Origin: Parabacteroides sp. Marseille-P3160 | Lineage (GTDB): Bacteria; Bacteroidota; Bacteroidia; Bacteroidales; Tannerellaceae | Length of the DNA: 64,000 nucleotides | NCBI RefSeq assembly: GCF_900162725.1 | Contig: NZ_LT799418.1 | Span: 2,148,740-2,212,739 of the forward strand | Direction: 5' to 3' | Part shown: positions 15,345 through 25,124 of the stretch, piece after piece | Layout: each line of letters opens with the position of its first letter | How positions within the stretch are numbered: the first letter of the stretch is position 1 | Translations under genes and position numbers: made by a program | The notes under the pieces: generated by a model | What the model was told of the DNA's origin: nothing | Database searches by the model: none | What the model saw: only the letters and a program-made list of their open reading frames with translations

Positions 15345-16799
15345 GTGACATATATTGAGGAAATATTAGAAGAAAAAGGACCTATTCTTACCGGAGAATT
15401 AATATCCATTCTATCCAAATCAGGAAAGAGTAATGATGCGATACGAAAAAGCTTATCGCGTTTAAAGTCTCCAGTAATGAAATTGAAGGGGCTTTTTGCT
15501 GATAATCAAACATTATTCTATTTACAAAAGCAATATGATAAACCTGAATATTATGAAGGACTGATTGAAGCATTCAAAACGTCTGCTAAAAGATATTACG
15601 CTATAATTAAGGCTATTGAATATCACAATGGGTACATTGACGAAAATCAGTTAGCATCATATACTTTTAGCCCAACACAAAATTTAAAGGGGCATAAACG
15701 ATTTTCGGTCATCATAAAAGATTTAATCCAATTCCGCCTATTAGTAAAAGAAGATGGTTTATATAGCTTGCAGAATTGCGAAATAAACATCAACAACAAT
15801 TTCAGACACCATAAAGGAATTGAATTGGCTAAAAGCATTGTGCTAAATCAATTTAATGATTGGGCAAAAAATATTGGCTTAATCTCCTATTCTTCGGGGA
15901 AATTCCATTCTACCTTTTCCAAATTGCAATGGGGATTTGTTGCTCCTTCTTATGTTTCAGGAACGACAAAGTATAGTCAGGCGCAAAAAAAAATAACTCC
16001 CAGTTTTGTAGTCGCAGATATACTTTTAGGTAAAAAAATTGGCATTGAAGAAGTATCTTTTTTTATAAGAAAAATAGAAATTATAAAATCTCAAAATGTC
16101 CCTAATTTCATTCCATTTCTATTGACAGATGGCTATTTTGAAGAAGACGCTTTTACTCTTCTTAAACAAAAAGGAATAGTTGTCGGATTAATAAATAAAT
16201 TATTTGGTGAGGAATATTTGGAATTACTAAAGTCCCTAATTAATACAGTCACAAATGCGGGTGCAATATTAAAGGAAAATCCACAAGAGTATGTAAAACT
16301 CATTGAAAAACTGAATAAATTAGTTGATGGCAAAACTAATAATTTAAGAGGAGATTTATTTGAATTAGCCGTAGGATATTATCACAGCAATTTATGTCAA
16401 AGCATTGAAATAGGGAAACGTATAATGCAAGAGGGAGAACGCAGAGAAATAGATGTATATGCAATTCGGCAAACAGAATTGATAATTGCAGAGTGTAAAG
16501 GGTATAAAAGAAAAATAGATTCCAATGAAATTAACGAATGGATAACCCATAAAGTACCAGTAATTTATGACTGGATAAAAGCATGGGTGAATAATGAAAA
16601 AGCTATTATTTTTGAATTTTGGTCAACTGGTGGTTTTACTGATGACGCATTAGATTTATTGCGAACAAAATCCTCAAACACAAAAAAATATAAAATTGAG
16701 TATTATTCAGAAAAAGAAATTATAGAAAAAGCACGAGAATCAAAATCACAAAAAATTATTGAGATCATGCGTGATTATTTCTCAAATGAGATTTCCTAA
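15345..16799 (+). CDS. Winged-helix PD-(D/E)XK nuclease-like protein
   Basis: 484 residues from a GTG start. The N-terminal 70 residues look like a winged helix (ILTGELISILSKSGKSNDAI, RKSLSRLKSPVMKLKGLF). The C-terminal part has a nuclease core: GDLFELAVGYYH near 335, REIDVYAIR near 370 and LIIAECKGYK near 382, i.e. E, D and ExK. The middle is not recognised. It is convergent with the Gabija-like helicase gene, 18 bp apart, and has its own upstream region with an operator-like cluster. Probably a stand-alone restriction-type effector; it could also be an accessory gene of the Gabija-like island. Confidence 0.6.
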   Translation: MTYIEEILEEKGPILTGELISILSKSGKSNDAIRKSLSRLKSPVMKLKGLFADNQTLFYLQKQYDKPEYYEGLIEAFKTSAKRYYAIIKAIEYHNGYIDENQLASYTFSPTQNLKGHKRFSVIIKDLIQFRLLVKEDGLYSLQNCEININNNFRHHKGIELAKSIVLNQFNDWAKNIGLISYSSGKFHSTFSKLQWGFVAPSYVSGTTKYSQAQKKITPSFVVADILLGKKIGIEEVSFFIRKIEIIKSQNVPNFIPFLLTDGYFEEDAFTLLKQKGIVVGLINKLFGEEYLELLKSLINTVTNAGAILKENPQEYVKLIEKLNKLVDGKTNNLRGDLFELAVGYYHSNLCQSIEIGKRIMQEGERREIDVYAIRQTELIIAECKGYKRKIDSNEINEWITHKVPVIYDWIKAWVNNEKAIIFEFWSTGGFTDDALDLLRTKSSNTKKYKIEYYSEKEIIEKARESKSQKIIEIMRDYFSNEIS

Positions 16800-16817
16800 A
16801 AAAGCGTCTTTTGATAA

Positions 16818-18857
16818 TTAGGCATTCACTATTTCCCACATTCCACCATTACGTATATCAAGTGCATCATCAAACCTGTCTTGATGAATAGCCATACATA
16901 AAAAATATTTAGGTTGGCTCATCCCAACATGTGTCATTTTCAAAGTCTCTTTTTTATATACATCTTTTTTTCGAGGTGGAATATAATAGTTTCCTTTTAG
17001 CTGTTCCATTATACGCTGACTTTCATGCTCTCCTTGGTATGATGTTTCGAGATACAATGTTGCAATATGTGTTTCCCCCTTCACTGAATGAATTGTGGCG
17101 ACTTCCACTTCAATTCCATTATTTTCAAAAACATTGTTGTTTTTTACTTCATCATCAGTCGGAATATTTATTGGAGAATCATTTAGAAACTTAGATATGT
17201 ATTGATTTGTAGAATCAACTTCAAATATTTGGCAGAATTTCGAGGTAACAAATAATTTAATTTCCGCAATTGTCACATCACAAAACCCATCACTATTATG
17301 TATGCTTTTCGCCCATCTAGCAATATTGGAGTTGAAAATATTAAATTCTTCAATTGATTTACTTGAAAAATAATCTAATAAGGATGTTTTTGTGAAATTT
17401 CTCGAACTTTTGCCATTCGAGTATTTTTTATTTACGGTTGATAATACATGAAGTAAGGCTTCTATGATTTTGTTTGAATAGTCTTTAACCTTTGCCCCAT
17501 TCTGTTTCCTTAGAAATGACTTGATAGAATCATAATCTACTTTATCTTTCTTCTTTATTTGAGCATTGAAGTTATTATAATAAGATTTAATTGTCAGGTC
17601 ATTAGCGGCTCTTGTTAGGCTATTAGGGCTACCAACCCAGCCAATAGCTTTAATTTTATGTGAAAAATCACCTGTGGATTTTTTTTCTTCTTGAGCAACA
17701 TCCCAAATTGTCTTTGAGTCTATTTTATTTATTTGCAGTAATTCACAAAACTTTGGAAGTACATTTAGTGGATTATCAAATACAATAATAGTAGGAAAAA
17801 GAGAATTAATGACTGGATTAGCTACAAGCGCATCGTTTTTTTCAAGACACACACTGCGTAAAACTTTAGCGATATTCTCTCCAAATCGCTTGCTCCCGTT
17901 TATTTCCAGTGTATTGGAAGGTTTCCACAGCTCTTCTGATTTGATTTTATTGAAAATCGCTTGGTGATGGTCACCAAAACACTGAATAATTGTTTTACTC
18001 GAATCAAATATAGAATTAATAATATCTAATTGATGCCTGTCTGTATCCTGCATTTCGTCAATAAAAAGATATTTGAAACGAGAAGATATGGATTCTTTTA
18101 TTTTAGGATTTTCTATGATATAAGCTGTTGATAGAGTATAGGCATCGTGATAACTGATAGAAGAATAATATTTGTAGACATTTAGAACAATATCTATCAT
18201 CAGTTTTTTCATCTCATCCTTTTCAGAACTACTCCAATCCGTATATGTTTTCCCTTTTTTAGGTTTCTTGAAGCTAATTATAGAGTTTGTGCTTATATCA
18301 ATCAGTTGAAATTCAGAATCTTTTATAGATAAACGAACGTTCCTTAAAAGACTATCATTACTCAAAAAAAAGTTCCACATCCTTTTATATAAATCATTCT
18401 TAGTGCTTTTTATAGAATTTAACTTCATCCTAAAACTTCTATCTAAGTTCTTTATATAAGAATCATTGGAGATTTGAGACGGTTTTTTTAGATATAAAGA
18501 AGAGAAATACGGTATCGCCAAAAATTTATCAACGAAAGACTGTATTGTACCAAAATGATTTGGGTATCTGAACAGCATATCTGCTTTATGTCCCAATTTA
18601 TTTTTAATTTCATCTATTGCAACATTTGTATGGGTTAGGACACATATGCCTTGATTTTCGGGTAGTGGCATACGATTAGCCAATATTATCAACTTGGCTA
18701 AAAGAGTAGTTGTTTTTCCACTTCCGGGGCATGCTTTTACATCACGACTTTCGTTACATTCTATAATGTCTATTTTATCCTGCTCAAAATATGGTTTATT
18801 TTTCAAGAGAATAGAATGTGCGGACTGTATTTCTTCCGGTTTAGCGAACTTTGTCAT
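16818..18857 (-). CDS. gajB: UvrD/PcrA-like helicase, GajB-like
   Basis: 679 residues of a superfamily 1A helicase: Walker A ACPGSGKTTTLLAKL (residues 42-56), motif Ia VLTHTNVAIDEI, motif II LFIDEMQDTD, motif III IIQCFGDHHQAIF and motif V-like ATIHSVKGETHIATLYLE. It starts 2 bp after the stop of the OLD-family gene, the gene order of Gabija (GajA nuclease, GajB helicase), in which GajB senses DNA ends and works with GajA against phage. It is longer than the roughly 500-residue GajB of Bacillus, so this is a divergent member or a related OLD-helicase pair. Confidence 0.8.
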   Translation of the reverse strand: MTKFAKPEEIQSAHSILLKNKPYFEQDKIDIIECNESRDVKACPGSGKTTTLLAKLIILANRMPLPENQGICVLTHTNVAIDEIKNKLGHKADMLFRYPNHFGTIQSFVDKFLAIPYFSSLYLKKPSQISNDSYIKNLDRSFRMKLNSIKSTKNDLYKRMWNFFLSNDSLLRNVRLSIKDSEFQLIDISTNSIISFKKPKKGKTYTDWSSSEKDEMKKLMIDIVLNVYKYYSSISYHDAYTLSTAYIIENPKIKESISSRFKYLFIDEMQDTDRHQLDIINSIFDSSKTIIQCFGDHHQAIFNKIKSEELWKPSNTLEINGSKRFGENIAKVLRSVCLEKNDALVANPVINSLFPTIIVFDNPLNVLPKFCELLQINKIDSKTIWDVAQEEKKSTGDFSHKIKAIGWVGSPNSLTRAANDLTIKSYYNNFNAQIKKKDKVDYDSIKSFLRKQNGAKVKDYSNKIIEALLHVLSTVNKKYSNGKSSRNFTKTSLLDYFSSKSIEEFNIFNSNIARWAKSIHNSDGFCDVTIAEIKLFVTSKFCQIFEVDSTNQYISKFLNDSPINIPTDDEVKNNNVFENNGIEVEVATIHSVKGETHIATLYLETSYQGEHESQRIMEQLKGNYYIPPRKKDVYKKETLKMTHVGMSQPKYFLCMAIHQDRFDDALDIRNGGMWEIVNA

Positions 18858-18859
18858 AA

Positions 18860-20980
18860 CTATTCCTGATTTTCAGATTCTGATATTATTGGTTCTGTCA
18901 CATAACAAATAGCATCTACAATGTACTTTATCTGCAAATCAGACAAAATAGCCTCTTCGATATTTACGCCGAGTTCTTTTTCCATTATTAAAATTTGCGC
19001 TAAATATTGTGCGACAATTGCCTTCGAGACAGCACTATTACAAACTGGTTGGAAAACATCAAAAATCTCTTGCTTATCAATTAAAACCTCTGCACTATGT
19101 GAACTGTTGATAGCAGCTTTTATAGAATTAAAATCATCATCACTTACGCTGAAATAAGGATTTGATTTTTCAATTTTTGCCAACTCTATGGCTTGGCATA
19201 AATATTTATATAATTTACTGGAAGCAATTTCGTACTCTAATGTCCAGTGTTCAGGGAGATATATTTTTACTGGAAATTTATCATTCCACTGACTTTCTAT
19301 TCGTTCTTTTTTTTCTTTTCTCAATGAAGTTAATAGAGTTTCATTCAATTCCGTTTGTGATTCAGAATCAAATATTTGCACCAACTGCTCTTTAATAGAA
19401 AGCTTTCCTTTGGGTTGATTAGGGAATCGAGCAATAGTTTTATTATTTTGTATGAAAGTCTCAAATTCTGTTTTTGTAGAGAAAAATTCAGGAATATTAC
19501 TATAATTTATATCTTGGGTAATTCCTTTCAATTTATTAATAAAGCCATCATTCACAATAGTTACTGTTGGCACTGAACCTTCATAATATTCAAGGCTTCT
19601 TATGTCTAAATCCGATAAAATGGCTACATTAACATCAAACAATGGGATTTCTTTTCTAACAAAAATATTAGCATAACGCTTGAATGCTGTACTGCCAACA
19701 TTAACTATGGAAATGCCATATTTGTGCAATGGTCGTCCTATAATTTCAGCGATAGTAGGAATAAGTAAATTTTCAGCATCACCTTCAACAATAATAACAC
19801 CTTTAGCAAAAAACAAATTAGCCTTAGTCGCATCTAAGAAACGCTCCAAGAATCTATAATCTGTCGGTTTTAGAGTGGTATGCTCTTCTCCCATAGGGAA
19901 TACATGATTATTGTTACACACAATTAGACTGTTCAAATCTATTTTAGAAGCTAATGTAGTACTATGCGTGGTAAGAATAAACTGACCATATTGTTTATTT
20001 GTATTAATAAAATCTATAAGTCGCAACTGATATTGAGGATGTAAATGAGCTTCCAATTCTTCAATTAGAGTCAATTTTAAACTTGAATTTGTGTCTTCAA
20101 ACAGCAACAATTCCGCTGCAATAAAAAGCAAGTTTAGCGACCCCAAACCTGATTTATTTTTTTCCAGAATTAAATCTAATTGTTTCAAAATATCTACAAG
20201 GTCACTACCTGTAAGGGTAATGCCTGCCGTTCTTGCATCTTTTCCTAATAAAAACTTCTCACCCAACAACCGATTTATTGTTTCCGTGATTTCTTTTCCT
20301 TTTTCTGTTTTCGACAAATCGAAAAAATCATCAATGCTATCTTTTAAAGTGTTGTATTTATCTTCAAGTTCATGCCTTATTTCATTTCCGTGTACATCTT
20401 TTGTTCTTTTAAAAATTGAATGTGATTTTAATATTTGTGCTAATCGAGATTTGTTACCATGTGTCATTTCTGAAAGAGCATCCCTCAATGGTTTCAAGTA
20501 TACAACTCGCATCAGGTCTCGTGCTTCTCCTTCAATATAACTCCCCTCTATATCAACTCCAGCCCGAACATATTGGTATATCGAATTATCTTTTATCCGA
20601 GCGTACAACCAAACTTTCAATATATATTCTTTCTGACCATCTCCTTTCTCTTCAAAACCTATCCATTCAAGAAAATGTCCTGCTTCTGTATCAGAGAACC
20701 CCCTAAACGTACACTCGATTTTCATTTCTGTGGTGCGTAGATTTGTTACAGGGTTTTGATGAAAGTCTTTTTCTTCCACCTGAATGTATTCTAAGCTTTG
20801 AGTTCTTAGAACATATCGTATGGCATCTACAATAGTTGTCTTTCCTGAATCGTTTTCTCCAACAAGGACATTGACACCATCCCTAAATTGAACTTTTAGC
20901 CCCGGTTCAGAAGATTCAAAAACTTCTCCATCAATTCCATATTTTCGGAAATTCCAAAGTTTTAATTCATGTAAATACAT
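18860..20980 (-). CDS. gajA: OLD-family ATPase-Toprim nuclease, GajA-like
   Basis: 706 residues. The ATPase domain has Walker A GENDSGKTT (41-49), a signature region KSGLGSLNLLFIAAELLL, Walker B LTLIEELEAHLHP and the H-loop TTHSTTLA. The Toprim domain follows with GVIIVEGDAENLLIP and VAILSDLDIRS, the glutamate and DxD of OLD nucleases. Pairing with a UvrD-like helicase marks it as a class 2 OLD protein, i.e. GajA of Gabija, a nucleotide-sensitive DNA-cleaving complex. The protein is longer than the roughly 580-residue Bacillus GajA, with extra sequence at the C-terminus. It lies 1 bp after an XRE regulator and forms a tight three-gene operon. Confidence 0.85.
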   Translation of the reverse strand: MYLHELKLWNFRKYGIDGEVFESSEPGLKVQFRDGVNVLVGENDSGKTTIVDAIRYVLRTQSLEYIQVEEKDFHQNPVTNLRTTEMKIECTFRGFSDTEAGHFLEWIGFEEKGDGQKEYILKVWLYARIKDNSIYQYVRAGVDIEGSYIEGEARDLMRVVYLKPLRDALSEMTHGNKSRLAQILKSHSIFKRTKDVHGNEIRHELEDKYNTLKDSIDDFFDLSKTEKGKEITETINRLLGEKFLLGKDARTAGITLTGSDLVDILKQLDLILEKNKSGLGSLNLLFIAAELLLFEDTNSSLKLTLIEELEAHLHPQYQLRLIDFINTNKQYGQFILTTHSTTLASKIDLNSLIVCNNNHVFPMGEEHTTLKPTDYRFLERFLDATKANLFFAKGVIIVEGDAENLLIPTIAEIIGRPLHKYGISIVNVGSTAFKRYANIFVRKEIPLFDVNVAILSDLDIRSLEYYEGSVPTVTIVNDGFINKLKGITQDINYSNIPEFFSTKTEFETFIQNNKTIARFPNQPKGKLSIKEQLVQIFDSESQTELNETLLTSLRKEKKERIESQWNDKFPVKIYLPEHWTLEYEIASSKLYKYLCQAIELAKIEKSNPYFSVSDDDFNSIKAAINSSHSAEVLIDKQEIFDVFQPVCNSAVSKAIVAQYLAQILIMEKELGVNIEEAILSDLQIKYIVDAICYVTEPIISESENQE

Positions 20981-20981
20981 A

Positions 20982-21194
20982 TCAGTTCTCTTTTTTCTTT
21001 GTGGAAACGAGCAATTCTTTCACATCAACATCCAGTGCATTAGCAATTTTCACTAAAGTCTCAAGCGAAGGTTGCATTTCATTAGTACACCAACGGGAAA
21101 CAGTAGCTTCATTCTTACTAAGAACTTCAGCTAACCATTTCCCGGTTTTATTCTGTTCAGCTAATACTACTTTCAATCTATTAATCTGTTTCAT
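20982..21194 (-). CDS. XRE-family regulator of the Gabija-like operon
   Basis: 70 residues, a single Cro/C1-type HTH: GKWLAEVLSKNEATVSRWCT, then QPSLETLVKIANALDVDVKELL. It is the first gene of the operon, one base before the OLD gene. Apart from 11 substitutions in 67 aligned positions it is the same protein as the one at 40430-40633, which heads the Lamassu-Wadjet cluster. The family points to an operon repressor, which would keep toxic defence genes low; this is inferred from position. Confidence 0.85.
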   Translation of the reverse strand: MKQINRLKVVLAEQNKTGKWLAEVLSKNEATVSRWCTNEMQPSLETLVKIANALDVDVKELLVSTKKKEN

Positions 21195-21218
21195 TAATCA
21201 AGTTATTGATGTATTCCG

Positions 21219-21233
21219 CAAATATAATGATTA
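21219..21233 (-). promoter_or_regulatory. Promoter of the XRE-Gabija operon
   Basis: On the minus strand, AATCATTATATTTGC contains a -7 box TATATTTG (21226-21219), 25 bp before the ATG at 21194. The same 15 bases occur before the XRE gene at 40430. The remaining bases to the ATG are also largely conserved, including ACATCAATAA. Confidence 0.65.
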
Positions 21234-21283
21234 TTAATTAATTCAATGGCATAAATATCTTTTAGTTTTCAACAACTTACAAA

Positions 21284-23293
21284 TTACTCTTCGGATTTCA
21301 CCAAATACTGCAACTCCGGGTCGTTCTTGATGCGCTCTATTTCATCAATGACAATCTGTTTTACATCCTGCTTTATCCGGTCATAATTAAGTTGGATTTG
21401 TTCTTTCATCAAGTCGTTGCCATCCACATCCCGAAAGTCGATAATCTCCGGTATTTTTTCATAGCGGGCAGTTTCACGTTTTACTTTTTCGTTATCCACT
21501 ACAATTTCAGCGTGGAAAATCTTTTGGTCTATCCGTTCATCGAAATTATCACTCACCGCACCCACAAACATCCCCTGCGTAAGATTGGATATTTTACTGG
21601 CAGGTATCAAACTATCCATCTGTGTACTGATTGAGGTTGATTTATCCTGACGGTTGATTGTCATGGACTGGCGCTTCTGTAAAACCTTTCCGAAGCGATC
21701 TGATAATGTTTTTGCTGTTTCCCCCACTACCTGCCCGGAAAAGATGTTTCCGACTGTATTTTGGATTACCTTACTTTCCTTATCGCCATAATCCCTCGTT
21801 AGCTGGCTGTAATCCTGAAAGCCCAAACAGATTGCTACCTTATTGGAACGGGCAGTCGCTATCAGGTTATCCAATCCACGAAAATAAATAGTCGGCAACT
21901 CATCAATAATAACCGAACTTTTAAGCTGTCCCTTCTTGTTAATTAACTTCACTATACGACTATTGTACAGTCCCAAAGCGGCGGAATAAATATTCTGCCT
22001 ATCGGGATTGTTACCGACACAAAGGATCTTCGGTTCGTCTGGGTTGTTTATATCCAGTGTAAAATCATCACCTGTCATTACCCAGTACAATGCCGGGCTT
22101 ATCATCCTCGATAGCGGTATCTTAGCCGATGCGATTTGCCCTTGTAACTGATCTTGCGCTCCACCTTGCCACGCATCCATAAATGGACTTAAGTAGTTTT
22201 CCAATTCCGGGTAAGAAGTCAAAATAGTAAATGTATCTGCATACTTTTTATTTAGAAATTCAATGGCGTGAGGAAAAGTGCAATATTGTCCGCCTTTGTA
22301 TATCTTGAGAAACCAAATAATTGCTGCCAGTAGAATAATTGGGGATTCCACAAAGAAGTCGCCCTGCTTCTGAATCCAGCTTCGGTTCAGGTTCAGCATA
22401 ATGGTGTATGCCGATTCGTAAGCATCCGATATGTCCGTCATAAATGTCGGATTAATAGGGTTACATCGGTGGCTTCGGCGTGGATCGTCAATATTGATAA
22501 CATAGAATGTGGGCTTTATCTTATAAGCATCCGAATGATTCATCAGGTGGTTGTATGCGATTTCCGATAAGTCCGGGAACTTATAATCATAACAATAGAG
22601 CGCAAAACCCTTTTCTATCTGCTGTTTAATGTAACTATTAACCACAGCATAAGATTTACCACTACCGGGAGTTCCCAGCACAATAGTAGCCCGGAATGGG
22701 TTTACCACGTTTATCCATCCCTTATGTTGTTTCTTCTTATACCAAAAACGTGATGGAAGATTCACTGAATATTCATTCTCCATCAAGCGGGTTTCCTGCA
22801 TGAAGCTTTCGTTCTCCAAATTGAAAACATCGTCCATCATGTTGTTTTTGAGTAGCCGGGACATCCATACCCCAGCGACCAATAAACATAAGTACCCGCC
22901 AGTCATTGACAGGATATAAAATGTAGCGTTTGCCGAAAGTGGTAATGGCAAATACAGCATCCACCAGTTCAGGAAAAACAGGATAAATCCGGCTATCAGG
23001 AAAGCGATAATCTTTCCCCACGTAATCTTTTCATCCTTTACTCCTTTTGTTCCTAAGCAACTCAAGGCAATAAATATCACTGCAAATACCTTCGTTATAA
23101 GGATATGGCTGAATAGCCCTGCGGTTCGCTGAAAGTTTAACAGTATTTTATTAAGTACGCCGATATTGATACCCCAGTTTACTATCGACTGGTAACAAAA
23201 CCAGTAAATGTTGATTACCACAAATAAAATACTGATTGCCCGCATAAAGTCCATGACTTTGGCAAGCCCTCTTAAATCATCTTCATTCTGCAT
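21284..23293 (-). CDS. mobC: Type IV coupling protein MobC (TraG/VirD4 family)
   Basis: 669 residues. The N-terminal 150 residues contain several membrane segments, then a cytoplasmic ATPase domain with Walker A LGTPGSGKSYAVV and Walker B region SVIIDELPTIYFRG, then LIATARSNKVAICLGFQD, typical of TraG/VirD4. Coupling proteins bring the relaxase-DNA complex to the secretion channel. It is the last gene of the mob operon, 24 bp after the relaxase. In Bacteroides elements this gene is called mobC. Confidence 0.9.
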   Translation of the reverse strand: MQNEDDLRGLAKVMDFMRAISILFVVINIYWFCYQSIVNWGINIGVLNKILLNFQRTAGLFSHILITKVFAVIFIALSCLGTKGVKDEKITWGKIIAFLIAGFILFFLNWWMLYLPLPLSANATFYILSMTGGYLCLLVAGVWMSRLLKNNMMDDVFNLENESFMQETRLMENEYSVNLPSRFWYKKKQHKGWINVVNPFRATIVLGTPGSGKSYAVVNSYIKQQIEKGFALYCYDYKFPDLSEIAYNHLMNHSDAYKIKPTFYVINIDDPRRSHRCNPINPTFMTDISDAYESAYTIMLNLNRSWIQKQGDFFVESPIILLAAIIWFLKIYKGGQYCTFPHAIEFLNKKYADTFTILTSYPELENYLSPFMDAWQGGAQDQLQGQIASAKIPLSRMISPALYWVMTGDDFTLDINNPDEPKILCVGNNPDRQNIYSAALGLYNSRIVKLINKKGQLKSSVIIDELPTIYFRGLDNLIATARSNKVAICLGFQDYSQLTRDYGDKESKVIQNTVGNIFSGQVVGETAKTLSDRFGKVLQKRQSMTINRQDKSTSISTQMDSLIPASKISNLTQGMFVGAVSDNFDERIDQKIFHAEIVVDNEKVKRETARYEKIPEIIDFRDVDGNDLMKEQIQLNYDRIKQDVKQIVIDEIERIKNDPELQYLVKSEE

Positions 23294-23317
23294 AATTGGT
23301 TGCTTTTTAGATTGTTA

Positions 23318-24580
23318 TTACATCTGCCGTCCGTAACGGCGTTTTTTCTTTTTTTTAGGAGTTGGCGGGGTTTTATCATTCCCTGCCGATGAATCGCTGC
23401 CATCGGGCAGGATACTGAAAAGGCTTCCGATTATAGATTTCCCGTTTTCAGATTGCCGTTCTGACGGCACGAATGGTTCTGCCGAAGGTATGAATGGTTC
23501 TTTTGGAACAGCCTGTTTTGTGTGTCCCTCGTTTGCATGGAATTCTCTAAACAGGTCATTAAATACATTGGCTGAAAATTCCTTTCCTAAACGAGAGCCG
23601 TTCAGGACAGCTTTGTTTTCGTGGTCGATAAAGGTTGCACCATATATGCGCCCTTCTGGGTTCTGCCGGAATACGACTTCTATTCCTTTATCTTTCAGGT
23701 TCTTTTCAAATTGTTCTTTTGACCCGGAAGCTTTCAACGCTTCGCTTACCCGACCTTTGATATTGGCTTTCAGCTTGCCGTCTTTCCATTTGGTTGCTGC
23801 TTGTCCTATCCTGCGTTCCAATGCTTCATAACCGATCCACTTACCCAGCCGGGAAGACTTTATGGGATTACCCAGCTTTTCGCCTTTATCATCGGTTGCG
23901 GAATAGACAATACCATTATAAGCCTTGCCCCGGACTTCACCTTTGACTTCTTCCGCACGTACATTATATAATGATAACAGGGTATTAAGTTCTCCGATAC
24001 TTTGGAATTGGTAAGTATTTACAACGCCTTTAACCGTATTGGAAAGCTGGTGCTTTACATCACCTGCAGCATAATCGAGCTTTTGGAACTGGTAGTGTTC
24101 CTGCTGTTGCTTCTTTTCGGCAGGATGCAGACCGTACTTTTCTTCCAGTTCCCTTGTAATGTCTTTGCTCCGGCGGTGTTCAAACTTATCATTCAGTTTT
24201 TTGCCATTCTCGTCCACCCGCAGAGATACGATATGTAGGTGATGACGGTCGATGTCTTCATGCTTGTAAACCATGTAAGGTTGATTACCATAGCCCAGCT
24301 TCTCCATGTACTCCTGTGCTATTTTCGATAACAGTTCGTCCGAAAGTCTATCGTCCGGATGCGGATTCAGGGATATATGGATAATTGGTTTTTCAGTCTT
24401 GATATCTTGAGGTAGCTGCATTTCAAAACTTTCCATGCAACGCTGGATGTTGAAATTTCCGTCTTCACTTTCAAACATCCGGTTGCTGAAAAGCACCTTG
24501 CCTTGTTCTTCATCAACCTTATTCTGATTGTACGCCAGCGCACCGAAAAGCGAACTTCCCACATTTATTTTTGCAACCAT
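23318..24580 (-). CDS. mobB: Relaxase MobB
   Basis: 420 residues of the MobP-type relaxase family. The metal-binding motif III is HEDIDRHHLHIVSLRV, motif II-like IIHISLNPHPDD precedes it, and the early tyrosine of GALAYNQNK is a likely catalytic residue. The C-terminal third is basic and proline-rich. The protein nicks oriT, stays bound to the 5' end and pilots the strand into the recipient. It starts 48 bp after MobA and precedes the coupling protein, the standard Bacteroidales order MobA-MobB-MobC. Confidence 0.9.
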   Translation of the reverse strand: MVAKINVGSSLFGALAYNQNKVDEEQGKVLFSNRMFESEDGNFNIQRCMESFEMQLPQDIKTEKPIIHISLNPHPDDRLSDELLSKIAQEYMEKLGYGNQPYMVYKHEDIDRHHLHIVSLRVDENGKKLNDKFEHRRSKDITRELEEKYGLHPAEKKQQQEHYQFQKLDYAAGDVKHQLSNTVKGVVNTYQFQSIGELNTLLSLYNVRAEEVKGEVRGKAYNGIVYSATDDKGEKLGNPIKSSRLGKWIGYEALERRIGQAATKWKDGKLKANIKGRVSEALKASGSKEQFEKNLKDKGIEVVFRQNPEGRIYGATFIDHENKAVLNGSRLGKEFSANVFNDLFREFHANEGHTKQAVPKEPFIPSAEPFVPSERQSENGKSIIGSLFSILPDGSDSSAGNDKTPPTPKKKKKRRYGRQM

Positions 24581-24628
24581 TTACATAATATTTTCTCGTT
24601 CGACATAGTAAGCAAGCTTCCCCTGTTC

Positions 24629-25066
24629 TCACTTACTCAAATATTTGTCTTCAAATGCCTGTGTGAGTTCGATAATTTTTCGGCTTAATCCCACCAGTTC
24701 TTCGGTTGCCTTTTCCAATTTATAGAGAAAAGAAAGGGATTTCTTTTCGGTAAAATTGGAGTTCAGAGCCTTCACAATCTGATTATAGTTTACGCCGATT
24801 GCCCGAAATTGAGCGTAAAAAGTTGTTAGGCGTGTGTAATAATCGACTGCTGCCTTATCAATTTTTATCACCTTGAATGAACCGCCAAAGATCCTTTCTG
24901 TGATAAAATGCGCTTTTGTCCGCATACCGGACTGTTCAAAGAGAGCCAAAAAACGGGCGTGATCGGCAGAATTGAAACTGATAGAATACCGGAAAACTGC
25001 CGGGTCTGCCTTTGGCTTTCGTCCTTTGCCACCGGATTGTGGCACATTCGTTTTTTCTTTTCCCAT
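24629..25066 (-). CDS. mobA: Relaxosome accessory protein MobA
   Basis: 145 residues from the ATG at 25066 (MGKEKTNVPQ). A 13-codon upstream extension from a TTG is open but runs into the oriT-like region, so it was not used. The core FRYSISFNSADHARFLALFE, then KAHFITERIFGG, and the later RAIGVNYNQIVKALN with the LSRKIIELTQAF helix fit the MobA/MobC-type ribbon-helix-helix relaxosome proteins that bind oriT and assist the relaxase. It is the first gene of the mob operon. Confidence 0.85.
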   Translation of the reverse strand: MGKEKTNVPQSGGKGRKPKADPAVFRYSISFNSADHARFLALFEQSGMRTKAHFITERIFGGSFKVIKIDKAAVDYYTRLTTFYAQFRAIGVNYNQIVKALNSNFTEKKSLSFLYKLEKATEELVGLSRKIIELTQAFEDKYLSK

Positions 25067-25124
25067 ACCATTATTCTTTAAAAGGTTTACGACTTCGGAG
25101 TACAACCCATCGAGGCTTGTCCGG

